Below the pieces are notes generated by a model that saw only the letters and a list, made by a program, of their open reading frames with translations, ran no database searches and was not told where the DNA came from. Below are positions 47,768 to 60,000 of a stretch of 60,000 nt of DNA, one piece after another. The translations under genes were made by a program, and so were the position numbers. Source of the DNA: Membranipora membranacea. Taxonomy: Eukaryota; Bryozoa; Gymnolaemata; Cheilostomatida; Membraniporidae. The first letter of the stretch is position 1; each line of letters starts with the position of its first letter. The stretch is from assembly GCA_914767715.1 (NCBI GenBank), contig OU612066.1:32154283-32214282 (forward strand). Direction: 5' to 3'.

Positions 47768-48156
47768 ATGCTAGCCAGAATATAATTTCACTAGCCAAGG
47801 CTATCATAATCAGTATGACAGTCTTGAGTATGACAGCCTTAGCTAGTGAGATGATATTATGGCTAGCAGCATGATAGTCGTAAATCATCCCTATAGAAAA
47901 GAGAGATTTATAGATAGAATAGTAAAGCAGTAAAATTATCATCATTATACTCATGTAATATATTTGGTGATGGGGCCTCCCAAGAGCAAGTATGAGGGAG
48001 GACTCCATCTCCCTCTTACTTGCTCTAATAATGTTGCTGCTTAATTAAGACTCCTGGAGTTAAGACTAAGACAAGAGTGTGATGCAGGAGAGGTAGAGTC
48101 ACTGATGATGATACAAAATTTCAATGATGATTCAATCATCATCAACTCTACCTCTC
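47768..48156. repeat. Three consecutive hairpins
   Basis: Hairpin 1: 47768-47808 with 47829-47872, imperfect. Hairpin 2: 47983-48000 with 48009-48026, 18-bp stem with one mismatch and an 8-nt loop. Hairpin 3: 48088-48112 with 48135-48156, a 12-bp stem plus a 10-bp stem separated by a 3-nt bulge. The sequences differ from one another. Confidence 0.8.
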
Positions 48157-48704
48157 AATCTCACATACACACTGTAATACAATAATAACATTTATACTGT
48201 AGATAATTTAGGTATACTTGCTCACCTGGGTTTAGTAGATAGCATATACCAAATAGGCTAGAAGAGAAGAAATCTACTTTCTCTGATGCAAAATAAAATA
48301 GATATATCAATTTTCCTCTCCTACTACAGAGCAAGATGATCTTTATTTGTCCTTGATTGGTTTGATTTTGAGGCTTTCTTACAAAGGGAGATGAGACAAC
48401 TCCAAAGCGAGACAGACATTGTGTGCAAAATTTATCTGTTTCTCCTCCTGGTCTACAACTCCATGGTTTGAGGCTGCTATTTTGTATCACATCTTATTCT
48501 TCATATTTTACTCTATCATGTGAGCGATTTCCAGCTTTAGAATCCAAATATTGAGTAAGATATGGCCTCTCAAACTTCAAGGGTGATCGCCTTCAATTGG
48601 CATTGGGGATCAGCAGAAACACACCCAGTGGGACGTCCGTCATACTTATTATGATTTATTACACTAATAATCACACAGATAAGAAGATGATCAAATTTCA
48701 GACA

Positions 48705-48780
48705 TATGTGGGACTCGAACCTGGGTCTTACATACCTGCAAGCAACAATCTTTGGAAACACAGTCCACTCATTTGGTATC
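48705..48780 (-). repeat. tRNA-like fragment, possible SINE head
   Basis: On the minus strand GGTTCGAGTCCCAC (48708-48721) matches the T-arm/B box, preceded by GAGTGGACTGTG, which resembles part of a serine/leucine-type tRNA. It does not fold into a complete cloverleaf by eye, so a tRNA gene is not claimed. Confidence 0.3.
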
Positions 48781-48818
48781 TGTTTGTAGACTTCCCAAGA
48801 ACTGGCCAGGAAAAGAAC

Positions 48819-51800
48819 AAGATTGTCTCCCGTAAATAATGATGAAGAGCTTTGCCTAATCTGCCAGAAGAAGGGATGGAGGAAAAAGAAACCCTCCCTG
48901 TTTGCAGGTGACGTACAGAGTTGGGTTGCTAAAATTTCCCATAAACACAGGGCAACTATAGACCACATATTCGCTGCCCATCAGGAACACATACCCATAC
49001 TCTATCACCCTTCATGCTACGTATCTTCATGCAGAGAGATTAGAGACAAACCTCAAAATCCTCTGAACCTCTCATTCTCAAACAGCCTGACTGATGTATC
49101 AGCCCGTATATCGAATGGCCATTTTCTTGTAAAAACAGAATCAGTTACCTACTCCTCAAACAATGAAATGCAGCAAAAGTTATCTTTTCGGAAATAATTC
49201 AGCTAAAAAAATCTTTTCTGGAATTAACCTGTGGAAATCTCAAAAACCAATGCAGACGAATATGAGCTGTTATCTCTTTTCTTGACCAGCATCATAGGTT
49301 GTCGAAGGAGTGAAATGGTCACTCATTGATCAAGACATTGGTTATGCAGCCACAAGTATGAGAACACGAAAGCACATCGCTATGGCCATGACAATCAGGC
49401 AGCTTACAGGATCTAGAAAGCTTGTAACCATCTTGAACAAATTTGGCCATAGCTCCACCTATGTCGACTCCCTTAGAGCTGAGTCTCAAATAGCTAACTC
49501 TATTCGACACACTATCAATCATCTCGGGGTTTATATACCCGCAAGCATGACTTCAGGGATATTTGTTTATTGTGCTGCCGATAATATAGATTTCCTGGAG
49601 TGCACAAGGGATGGTAAAGGTACCACCTGTTGTGTCCTCATGTGCAGTAACCACTAATTAAGTCACGTGCTAATTTAGCATGCTGCCGATAGTATAATCA
49701 GTTGATATGTCGAATCTAGTGATGTCGAATCTAGATACCATCAGCCTGAAAGGGAAGCTCTAAGTTTGGTGTGGGCATGTGAAAGATTCAAGCCATTTTT
49801 AATAGGCAATAAGTTCGGTTTGGTTACAGACTATGAGCCACTGAAGGTTATTTATGGTCCGCGTTCAAAACCATGTGCTAGGATTGAACGCTGGGTGTTA
49901 CGTCTTATGCCATATGATTACACTGTAGCAAAAACGTAGCAGACCCTCTCTCAAGGCTCTCAGCAAGTAAAAATTGTAATTTGTCTCTCGCAAACAAGGC
50001 TGAAGCATATGTTAGATTTGTAGCTTTAAATTCTGTACCTAGAGCTATGACCCCATAGATATAGAGAAAATTTCTTTAGACGACGAGGAATTATCCATTG
50101 TTAGGAAATGCATAAATTCAAATAATTTTGATGTTCGTGGTATATCAAAGTCGTATAAGCTAATTAGTGGTGAATTGTGTGTGATAGGAAACCTAGTATT
50201 GAGAGGCAGCAGAATAGTCATACCCTCTCAACTCAGACCACATGTTTTAAATTTAGCTCATACAGGACATCTAGGGATTGTTGGTACTAAGAGGGATTTG
50301 AGGACTAAGGTTGGGTGGCCAAACATTGATAGCGATGTGGACAAACACATCAAAGCATGTCATGAGTGTCAATTAGTAGGTAAACCAAGTTCTCCGGAAC
50401 CCATGTTGAGTTCTGACCTCCCAACAGCGCCATGGAAGGAAGTTGCGGTAGATCATTTTGGTCCATTTGGTCATTCTAGCCAGTACTTGCTTGTTGTTAT
50501 TGACTATTATAGTAGGTATTTGAGTGCATTCCGGTGAAATCGACCAGTGCTGCAACCACACTAAAGATATTAGATGAAGTTTTTCAAACTCATGGAATCC
50601 CATAGTACTTGATTTATATACAACCAACAAAACACAAAATAAACACCACCCATGGAACAAACATGGTGATGTTTCAGCCGCTGGATAAAGGTAAACCTGA
50701 CAATGCAAATCCTGTAATTAAGCCTGGAAAGAAGGATCTCTCTCTGAGTGGTCAAAAAGTGTTGGACTCGCTGTCCTCACGGTTCAATGTCCCACAGCAA
50801 ACAATATCAAACCTTCCGCAGCATTTGTTCCGCCTCCTTACATCACTGAGAATGACGATGTAATAGATGTGTGTATGTGAAAATAATCATCAGTGGGTTG
50901 ATTTAGGAAGAACTGATGCCTCTGGCCTAACATGCATTCATATAACGCCAGAAAGGTATCACAGGCCACAACCCAAACTACTATTTCTTATCTACCAATG
51001 TTGGATGCCCCTGCTACGGAGTACAAAACAGTATTTAAAACTTTAGAGATACTGCAGAAAAACACCATCTGTGTTGGTCAGAGTAATACTGTAGTGTTTC
51101 TCGACCAAGCAACGTATTCAAAGGGATGGAGCTTGTTCTCTCAACAAAGAAGGATTTGGTGACGTTGTGTTGATGATGGGGGGGGGGGGTTTCCATATAA
51201 ATATGAACTATCTATCTGCAGTTGGTAAGGTTGTTTCAGAACTCGGGTGGCATGAATTCTTTACGCAGAGTGGGACATTCACCAACTGTGTCTCTAGCAA
51301 TCTGTTGTGCACAAAACCCTACTCCAGGTGCCTTTCGGCCCATCTAGAACTGTAAGAAACTCTTGTGGGCCTCAAACAGGAAACGGATGCTGATGGAAAT
51401 CTAGCTATGCATAATCCCCTCTGTACGTTTTGGACAGATTACATTTACCTTATTGTTTTGTGCCTCTGCCAGATTTTTGCTGAGAAAACTGGGGATTGGA
51501 ACCTCCATGTCAAAACTCTCACAGCGATGATACCATTGTTCTTCGCAACAGATAGGCCGAACTATGCACGATGGTTGCCTGTTCATGTTCATGATATGCA
51601 TTGGCTAGAGCAGCAGGCCCCAGCTGTGTACAATGAGTTTGTAAAAGGAAATTTTACCGTGAAAAGAAGTGCAAAAAAGTTCTCTGCATTTTCTCCAGAC
51701 ATGGCCCTTGAGCAGAAGATTAACAGGGATGTCAAATCTCAGGGTGGGCTCATTGGCAAGTCCTCAACAGAGGCAACACGTGAAAACTGGTTTTTACTTC

Positions 51801-54091
51801 CCATATAAAAGCCAGTGTATCATTTATGATATGATAAGCTGGAAGCTCCCATGGAGAAAGTGAACTGCACCATACTGACAATGTATAATATGATCAACAG
51901 AAGTCTGTTGAGTGGCCAGAAAGACTAGAGCAGTATATCAAGCAGCAGGACTGAAATCTATTCATAGCAAATGAAAACAACAACAGGCTTATGAATGTAA
52001 TCACAGGGAGGACGCTTTCTGAAGAGGACACTGACAAAGTACTTTCCTCGTTCACAAAAGCAGTGGGGATTCATCAAAAGTTTGTACAAGAAAGGCTTCT
52101 AACAGAAGAGACCAAGTTGAAAGAACGAATACCAAACATGGGAGTCCCCTTTAGTGAGAAGGTGAAAAACAACAAACCCCTGGGTAAGTTGAAGATCAAG
52201 GCGAACATAGCTGAAGAAAAACTTGGGACTCTGAGCAGGATCATTGGGGCAGCTGGATGTCGAAGATGTCCTTACTAGCATGGAGGCTTATTCTCCCTGA
52301 ATAGCAGCAGATGACGGCAGTTTTTTAAAGTCATGTGATAAAGCACAACTAAAACATGTTCTGATTAAAGAAGCTGCCATAGATGTAACCATTCAACCAA
52401 CAGACTATGATAGTGAAACATCATCCGTCATCATAGACGGTATGGCCTTTGTTCACAGGTTCTGCAAGAAAGAATTGTCAATGACTTTTGGGGCATTTGC
52501 TGAGAACTTGCTGAATGACATCATCAAAAACATGCGGCAACACAAGGCTGGACGTTGTGATGTTTTATTTGACAGGTATATAGATAATATTACGATCAAA
52601 TCTGTGGAAAGAAAAAAAAGAGCAGCAGGAAAACCCAGGTCTGTTATTACTATTCATAATGCCTGTAGCGGCCGAGATATCGAAGAAGTTTAGAGTTTAC
52701 TAACACATTGGGGTTTATTCCGTTGAGATGTAAAACTGCAAGAAAATAGCGTGAACATATTACACAAAGAAAGAAAAAAAGCATTAATATGCTTAACATC
52801 AAATAATGTATCAGATACCATCATGATAACATCAAGGAAATGTATGGAAAGTAATCTCTACACCAATATATAGCAATGTCACGTAATTAATAATTACCTA
52901 TTGGCTCCTATGATTTCTCGGCAGCAAATGTATCTGGTATGCGTATGAATTGTCTCTGTATATATGATTACAACAAATAATATCTATGAATACAACGATG
53001 CATCTATGTCTCTCTGACTCACTTTCTAGAGTGAATTCCCTATATTTTGGGTCTAAGCGCTAACAATAAAAAATATGATAATGAGCGTAGCTTCGTAGCT
53101 TACAAATTAATAGCTTTGCATAAAGCCTACTGCAGGGTGCATTCCTGCCGTTACAATGCCCAAACAGCAACACCAAAGGATTGGGAGGGCTTCATCTAAT
53201 AAGATTCAGTTAGTTAAGTTCCTAAGTGGCAGATGGTAAACTGCAAACATGGGCCTGACTCTAGAGGAGCTGATCACGATATCAACAGCTGATGGTTTGT
53301 ATACTATATCAAGACAAGACTCTAAATATGATAATAACCACGAGGAGGCAGAAACCATCATAATCTTACACCTTGAGCTCATGTTAGGAGTGTTTAGGAA
53401 CATATTTGTTGTGTGCGATGACACCAATGTGTTGGTCTTACTCTTATACGTTGCCAATAAATGGAAGATAACCAACAACATCTGGATGTACACCAAACAA
53501 CAGTATATCCCCATATCTCTAATGATTAAAAGACTTGGTGTAGAGTGTGAAGCTTTGATTGGCCTCCACACCATATCTGGGTGTGATACAGTTGGAAGTA
53601 TTTATGGTGTATCAAAAAGAAAGGCATACAATGGGGCCACAGAGCAACTGAGGGTTGTAGGAGACCAAGCGTCCAGTGACGCTGCGATGTAGTTTTATTT
53701 ACAGAATATATGGTGCAAATGATTTGGAGGGGGATTTAGACCAGTGCTACGCTATTTATTAATCTGTGAGAGGGGAGTGACTGGTAGGAAATTACCACCA
53801 TCCAATGCGGAGTTTTCACTACACTACTCTCGGGCTTGCTTGCAAGCATACATATGGAAGCTGGCCAACAGATCTGCAATTAAATACCTAGATCCGAAGG
53901 ACCACGGATGGAATTTGAACTCCACTGGCATATATGAGCCGAGCTACACGAGTGGCCATCACAATATAACGGATATAGTGGCAACCTGCAACTGGACAAC
54001 AGGATGCAAATCCCAGCAATGCTCCTGCAGGCGTAAGGCACAAGAGTGCACTGATATTTGTGGTTGTAGAGGCTGTTCAAACCATAACTAA
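48819..54091 (+). pseudogene. Long decayed gene of a repetitive metazoan protein family, split by gypsy insertion
   Basis: Blocks occur in order on the plus strand in changing frames: CLICQKKGW (48850); TRKHIAMAMTIRQLTGSRK and AADNIDFLE (to 49660); after the gypsy piece, YLPMLDAPATEYKTVF and VVFLDQATYSKGW (50980-51130), GGFHINMNYLSAVGK (51180), NYARWLPVHVHDMHWLEQQ and NFTVKRSAKKFSAFS (51560-51700), VLFDRYIDNITIKSVERKK (52560), NHEEAETIIILHLELM plus CDDTNVLVLLLY and GLHTISGCDTVGSIYGVSK (53330-53620), and a Cys-rich tail with CKSQQCSCRRKAQEC (54010-54080). This order matches a large uncharacterised, high-copy family in many animals, probably transposon-derived. The NHEEAET...CDDTN segment resembles a PIN-like nuclease core (inference). 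Numerous stops and a 450-bp insertion at about 52700-53150 make it dead. Confidence 0.7.
49731..50590 (+). pseudogene. Ty3/gypsy RNase H-integrase fragment
   Basis: RNase H end: YHQPEREALSLVWACERFKP and VTDYEPLKVIYGPRSKPCAR, then a shifted ADPLSRL linker. The integrase zinc finger follows at 50225-50370 (H..H at LAHTGHLGI, C..C at CHECQ). The integrase core start is at 50430-50525 (WKEVAVDHFGPFG, LLVVIDYYSRY), covering the first catalytic Asp. One missing base near 50528 shifts the frame, and the other frame continues IPVKSTSAATTLKILDEVF to about 50590. It breaks there and lies inside the host pseudogene at 48.8-54.1 kb, so it is a nested, truncated copy. Confidence 0.85.
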
Positions 54092-54099
54092 ACACACAT

Positions 54100-56479
54100 T
54101 TCCCAGTTTGTATATGAACCAGTCCTCTGATGGCCCATTAACTTTAAAAACTGGCTAGTCTTTCATCTTAATGTTTAATTTTGAGAGTGTCGCATTGAGT
54201 TTTATATCATATATAATTTACTTCCAATCATCAAAATGTAAATGGATTGTCTCAATGTTCATTTGCTGTATTTCTGCTTAAGATGATCACAATTAATTGC
54301 CTGGGTCCATTCCCTTATTGCTGATTTTTTATTTGATTTTTTATTGTTTATACATTTGGTACAATTTCGTTTGCAATTACAGTTAAATTTTTATTCGTTC
54401 AGTAAAAGAGATAATTTTTGATAGTTTAAATAACAATATGAGCTGCCGAAAAAGTTGACCATATTATTATTTACCTGCAGCACAGAACAGCCCTTGAATT
54501 TGTGAACAATATCCCTGTCGAGAAAGCTTATGACTCGTTCTATCACAGATAATAATTGTACCGACAGCGGTTTATGACGTTATGTAAATTTGCTTAATTA
54601 CAAACAGGATAAGCTTGGATTGAATTGAATATAATTGCCAGTTGGTTTAAGAAATGTGAATGATTTTTTCAATCATTAATCTCTAGGCATTAAAGGAGCT
54701 TTCTGCAGATTCAGTTTATTTGAAGATACCATAAATTATTGCAGGAAAAACTTTGTAGATGATTAACAAAAAAATTTTAATGAAGTTTCATGGCGTTGCG
54801 TTGTTGGCAGCTCATCATTCATCGAGGTATGAAATTGTTTATTTCTATTAAAAAGCCATTGGTGTCATGATGAGATAACCACGGTATTAGCTCGAAATAT
54901 TAATAACTTTTACCACAAGCTATTAATATGTACTCAAAGGTTGATTTTGGAAAAAGTTTTCCCCCCTGTGTTCTAAGAGTGAAATTCCACAAACCCCCTT
55001 GTGATTCCTGTTCTGAGAGTGGAATACAAAAATATAACGCTTCTACGCAATAATGTAGCGATAAAGTTCAGTAGGTCGATGGGCGTTTTCATCGAGTTTG
55101 TGTTGGCGTGGTTGCTAGCGTCGCGCCAGATGGGGACGGGTTTTGCAGCAAGTGCACAAATATAGAATTTTGATTGTTTTTTTTAAATAATAATATGACA
55201 ATGCATTGCTGTTTTTTAGAATAAATTATAGCAAACCATATATACCACCAGCCTATCACCGTACTCTCTCGAAAAATTTGTCGACTTCTATCACACATGT
55301 GAAGTATGTCCGAAATCACCTGAAACAACTTCTAACGGTCAAGGCTTAATAGCTGATGAGCATTTAGAAAATCTGGTTTTCAAAACAATCATCAACATCA
55401 ATTTGATATATCCATTACGTTGATTGTTGATTTTTGAATTTATAAATCTTGCAAAAGAACCTTACCACTGAATTGTAAGCAATAATGCTATTTGAGGTGA
55501 ATGACAGCTGCCAATGTTTGCTGATAAGACAAATCACCAAAGCATAAATTTGATGCAAAATACAATCATTGAACGAATTTGCGAGGCAAACTAGTGGCAT
55601 TCTCTTGTAGGTTACATAAGAAGAGGCAGGGCAATATTTCAGCTTAAATTCAATTAATTTCAACCAAGAATTCAAGCCCACTTATTTATGGCTCAAACCT
55701 AACTTGAATATTTTTGGTCATTATATATACATGCAGCTGTGACCTGTGCCATCATTGTCTCTTGTCAGGATGATCAGCAGTAATTACAAATTGATCATCA
55801 TGTGTCAGTCCTGTTATTGCACACACACCGTTTCCATGATTGTTAAACTCTGACCCCACAGATGTTTTACATCTTTATATGCATGCTATACAATATTCAA
55901 TCGCACATGAATTATTATAAAAACATGACCTCTCTCCCTGTATTATTCAGTGTAGTTAGCTTGGAACTACTACCACTGGATTTCGAGTACCCTCACATAT
56001 CCGGACACAATCCAATTGCTGGATTGGTGGAAAAGGGAAGGGAAGCAGGCTATGACAGATTGTAGAAATGATCCAGACAAAATCCAGGTTTGGGCGACTG
56101 CTACAGCCATGTATACTGGAAGGTAAGACAGTGAAAATTGTGAATAAACTAAACGTACAAGTCATTTATGCTGGCAATAGCAAAACAATTTCTGCCTTAC
56201 TCAAAAGCTGTCATATTGCAATATATGATCTGCTTCTTTCTTTAACCTGCTAGTGGAATCGAGTCGCTAGTTTAATTGGTCTGAATACCAGTGAAGTTTA
56301 TTTTGTAATTCATTAATGTTGACTTCCACTGCAAGATTAAACTAGGGGGGAGGGTAACAATCTTATTGGAAGGCTGATAGAAGACTATGAAGAATCGGGA
56401 AAATCACAGAAGTGAAGATGAGAAGAAGTGAAGAAAGAGTAAGTGTGAAGATACAACATGGTGCCCCTTCCCCTCCTCC
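54100..56479. other. No gene recognised
   Basis: AT-rich DNA; short unsupported frames on both strands. No inverted repeats of note were seen. Confidence 0.4.
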
Positions 56480-57006
56480 CCCCATCCGATCATCAAATAA
56501 TTGTGTTTCCCCATGCTTATCGCCTTTGTTCATTTCATTCCAAAGCATCTGATATCAACACAGTATATTTCAAGATCATTAAATCTTCTCCCCTTACCAC
56601 AGCTTGCCAGTTATTTCTCCGCCATTTATGGCTATAAAATACTTAATATGTTGGCTCCAGGTTATATATGTGAGCAGTTTTCATTTAAGATACATCTTTT
56701 TCAGATAAGAGACACGCATTATCTGAAACCTCCATCGAACAATTTTCTTTGTAATCTTTCTATAATTTTCAACAGCCTTCCGCAACATATCGGGTCTGCA
56801 AAAAATTTAAAGTCATTCTGACAATATGCATTTATTTATTTCATGTCTCACATAACCATTTTCATTGTTAGTCTTATCTTCCATATTTCTTCGTTATTTA
56901 TTCGATATATATATATATTTTTTTTATCTTGGCACAATACGTAGAACATCATTTTAATGATGAAGATTGCTTGTCAATAAACGTTTAAAAATAAATAAAT
57001 AAATAC
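56480..57006 (+). pseudogene. LINE 3' end with AAAT tail
   Basis: The frame ending at 56821 encodes LNLLPLPQLASYFSAIYGYK, APGYICEQF and FNSLPQHIG, the usual C-terminal segment of L2/CR1-like reverse transcriptases (LPLxxxxxxxxxxxxYK, NSLP). A 3' UTR of about 180 bp follows and ends in (AAAT)n at 56988-57005. The RT core is missing, so the copy is 5'-truncated. It is related in layout to the minus-strand LINE at 23.1-24.0 kb. Confidence 0.8.
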
Positions 57007-58489
57007 ACTGAAACACAATTGAAAAACAGATTTCACTCCTTGAAGAGTCTGTACAAGCAATCCGTTGCAAAAGAAAACAAGAGTGGAGAACAACCTGTGA
57101 ATACATTGTAAAATAAAATAATCACAAGCTGCATCGGCCGGAATTCAATATTCAGAACAACAACAATATCATACCATCATAAAAATCAAAAGCTGAAAAA
57201 GTAAACTCACTGTTTCATATAGGTCGCACAAAGAATCAGTTCCGTTCGGATCTGATCAACGACCAGATTTAAAACTTCGATATTGCGGTGCGACAAAGAA
57301 GGTGGAGTGTGGGAACTATCAAGTTTTGTATCAGAGCCCTCAGAAGAGGCATGGTGGTGCCAGCTTTTGCGACTTTACCTGAGCCGTTAAACGAAGTCAC
57401 TACTAGGCTTATATGATACTAGAAAAATTGAGGAAAACATAATGTATCCATTGAAGCTTTCGTACTGGAAATACAATTGCTCATAAAATTGCTCATAAAT
57501 AATTCTTTGAAAAATGCTCAGTGCACTCAACTTCATTAATGTTGTGAGGAATTTTCTTTTGCATTATGCAACATTTAATTTCATTACAACAAACTAAAAA
57601 AACTATGTTATGTGTTTTGAATCTTTTCCAAGTGAAGTATACTGTATTTCGATCAAGGCAAACTTCATATGCTGAGGGAAGCTGGAATGTTTCTCAGCTA
57701 TGGTCACAGCACCAGTGGATGGGATGACAAGATTGTAAAGGACCTCAGGGATACCATGTCTTTGCTTGATCTACCAGTTCTAACAAAAATCACCCTAGGT
57801 TGCTAATGTTTGTAACTGATGTTTCAGGATTTCCTGTAATACAACACCTGAAGTTGGGACTCATATTATTCAGTTTTTTGGACAAGTGCATTCGTGCCTT
57901 CCAGCTTTCCCCTGGTATACTTTATAAGAAAGATGGCACCTACTGAGGACATCCTCATGTGGTTTTGGATATGAACGGAGTATCTCCTAGCAGCCAGCTT
58001 CCATGTCTTGGGTGTGATATTCGATGGCTCTGTCTAAAACAGGAGGTTCGAGGTACTGTCAATATCGAGACAATGTTTATATTATGAACATGCCAGCCAA
58101 AGTGAGGGTTCTTGGTGCAATATGTATGGTCGTACATAATTAGCTGCCTTATATGATTGGTAAAAGTGTTGTTTGTTTTTATGGCCTCACCTTGCACAAA
58201 ATATCTGCTCAGAAAAGGACGACATGTTTATAATAATGTCTGACCCTCCACATGAAAAAACTCAGGCATGAATATTCAATTGTACAGAAACAGGATTTGT
58301 TTTATATACTTTTAACAACACAAACTTCTATCAATAATCAAAATTGCATGAAAAACGAACTATTCAATGCTCATGAAGCTTCAGGGTCCAAATTCAGGTG
58401 CTAATACCAGATGCTAGAATTTCCCGTCGAACCGCTTGGTATTTGCTTTCCTTTGGAAAACCTCTGTAATTTTTCTCTCAATTTTGTTT
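57007..58489. other. No gene recognised
   Basis: A few protein-like stretches (for example near 57810-57930) are not assignable and contain stops. Confidence 0.35.
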
Positions 58490-59345
58490 TAGAAATGTTA
58501 ATGGGAACAGTGGCACGGAGACCAACACGCACAACAGGCTAATGAGATTGAATGGGGAACATGTTATATGGAAACATATCATTGATGTGTTTAAACTGGA
58601 GAGACCAGTTGGGTGGAGCTATACGGGGCTAATCTCAGAGAGTTTATACCTAGATAACTTTTCTAGCATGAGAGTAAATCTAATGGAGAAAGTATGTTAA
58701 CATCAGCTGAACTATAACATAGATCAGATTTAATATCCCTGTCCTGTAAAAATACAGGTAAGAAAAGACAACAAAAAAGGAAGAAGAACATCCTACACCA
58801 TAAGTACTGTGAGATCATGAACTCTAGATTCCAAATAAAGATGGACACTTCCATATATCACAATCAGGATCATATAAGGTTTGGGTGAGGAGCTTTGAAG
58901 GAGAGGTGCCACTGCGGTCTGCAGGTTGCAGAGCCCCGATGTCACCAAAGTTGCTCTGCGAACAGTGTAAAACTCTACTCACACTTACTGAAATTATAAG
59001 AAAAAGAAAAGCTGTTCCAGTATCTGAAATAGTAAAGTACCTCCAGTAGCTCAGGCAGTTGGAAGTGAGATTTTCCAAAATATTAAGCTGATATCATCTA
59101 ACCCAGGGGTGCTCAAACTCAAACGTAAGGAGTCAAGTGAGCATTGGACCCATGTTCTCCAGTTATTCTGGACATGTGCTTTCACTAACTTTAGCTATCC
59201 TCTATTGTATTTTGTCATGACCACAGCCAGTGACACCGGTATGCAAAAGTGCTTCGGGGAAGGTGTCCGTCTACTGATGCAGAAAAATCTCTGCATCATG
59301 GCAACTATCCTTGAAGGTTCATCTGCCAACAGGGAATTCCAGGTA
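58490..59345 (+). pseudogene. P-element-like transposase relics
   Basis: 58490-58697 encodes RLNGEHVIWKHIIDVFKLE, then LYLDNFSSMRVNLMEK, paralogous to the 43701-43847 exon of the P-like gene (NGKYVLWSHLSRLFEEQE...SSYGRMKVKY). 58840-59048 reads as a Cys-containing segment (LLCEQCKTLLTLTEIIRKRK). 59116-59345 encodes a frame with VLQLFWTCAFTNFSYPLLYF and ILEGSSANREFQ, which corresponds to the DGASxNR block of the RNase H core, and ends at a GTAAGC donor. The N-terminal-type block lies 3' of the C-terminal-type block, so two copies or a rearrangement are involved. Confidence 0.5.
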
Positions 59346-59399
59346 AGCATGATGTATTGATTGTATTGACTGGAGTGTGACTTCAAAATAAAAGTTCAT

Positions 59400-60000
59400 G
59401 TAAAATTGTCAGTCAGGATTGTAGTATTGAATGATGCTTTAAAACCGGGTCTTTTGAAGTTCAAAATTGTTATTTTGTACTCTTACCATATAGATATCAT
59501 CACCACAGGACAGAGAGCCACCTGGTGTTTAACATCATGTACTATAGGAGCTTTTGTTTTTCTACTACACATTTTGATACTCTTCTTACTTTGCTACGTC
59601 CTTTTATAACAAAACAGAACACTTAGTTCAGATATCAATACCGCCAGAGATGTGACTGAATGTCACACTTGTTTGACTAGCAACTGGAGACTCCCGCACC
59701 ACACTGTCTCTTCTTTTTAGAATAGGTAAGTCATAAACTGATATCTAAAACCACAAGCTCGAGTCCTCATATATAATATCTCAAACTTGGTTAACAGGAT
59801 ATGAAGGTACAGTAAAACTATTGTCATTTTACCAATTATTCCGATTGTATCTGTCTCATCTCCCTGCCAAAGCACTAAGTCAGGCCAACCCAAATGCCTA
59901 GTGCAGTTACCTGAGCCAGACGAATCTGCGTTTGTTTGTCCTGCATAGTAACCGGGAACAAAGTAACTACTAAGTTAAGAACATGTTGGTTTTGGGTATC
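59400..60000. other. No gene recognised
   Basis: Terminal AT-rich stretch. An intron or 3' part of the preceding relic could extend here, but nothing was recognised. Confidence 0.3.

Noticed and set aside
48708-48780. A tRNA gene on the minus strand
   Set aside because: The T-arm/B box is good, but no complete acceptor and D arms could be paired; reported only as a tRNA-like fragment.

Overview
This is animal nuclear DNA: AT-rich, gene-poor, with spliceosomal introns, TATA-type promoters, AATAAA signals and dense transposon remains. Secreted MACPF and vitelline-membrane-outer-layer (VMO-I) proteins, P-element-like transposases, Ty3/gypsy integrase and CR1/L2-like LINE fragments together suggest an invertebrate, probably marine. 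The phylum cannot be fixed from the sequence. No prokaryotic operon, CRISPR array, rRNA gene or intact tRNA gene was seen.

Layout. 0-5.4 kb: a LINE fragment, a gypsy integrase C-terminal fragment, and a segment present twice (2.0-2.8 and 3.85-5.4 kb), each copy with a GC-rich 14-bp minisatellite. 6.2-9.2 kb: a complete-looking secreted MACPF gene with TATA box, 5' UTR intron and poly(A) signal. 9.8-15.2 kb: hairpins and inverted-repeat elements, including a 161-bp element with a perfect 9-bp target duplication. 15.7-17.1 kb (minus strand): a VMO-I-domain secreted protein gene with one apparent frameshift. 17.8-26 kb: a MITE, a long AGT microsatellite and two LINE fragments. 26.3-30.3 kb: a large foldback element, one arm split by a 1.34-kb TTAA-flanked element. 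32.4-33.6 kb: a decayed transposon-type ORF.

34.3-37.75 kb is the most unusual segment. It is bounded by ~100-bp inverted repeats with TTAA/TTTAAA at both ends and holds a four-exon gene for an unrecognised 313-aa protein plus a truncated dUTPase-like ORF. A 505-bp MITE sits inside its right terminal repeat. 39.5-45.1 kb holds a multi-exon P-element/THAP9-like transposase gene with homopolymer frameshifts. Facing it on the minus strand (45.3-47.55 kb) is a candidate C2H2 zinc-finger/transposase-tail gene with one in-frame stop and a duplicated first exon. 47.77-48.16 kb has three hairpins in a row. 48.8-54.1 kb is one long decayed gene of a repetitive metazoan protein family, split by a gypsy fragment. 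56.5-57.0 kb is a LINE 3' end with an AAAT tail, and 58.5-59.35 kb holds P-like transposase relics.

The only plausible host genes are the MACPF and VMO-I genes, about 6.6 kb apart on opposite strands. Both encode small secreted proteins. Nearly everything else is mobile DNA at different stages of decay, with several nested insertions.
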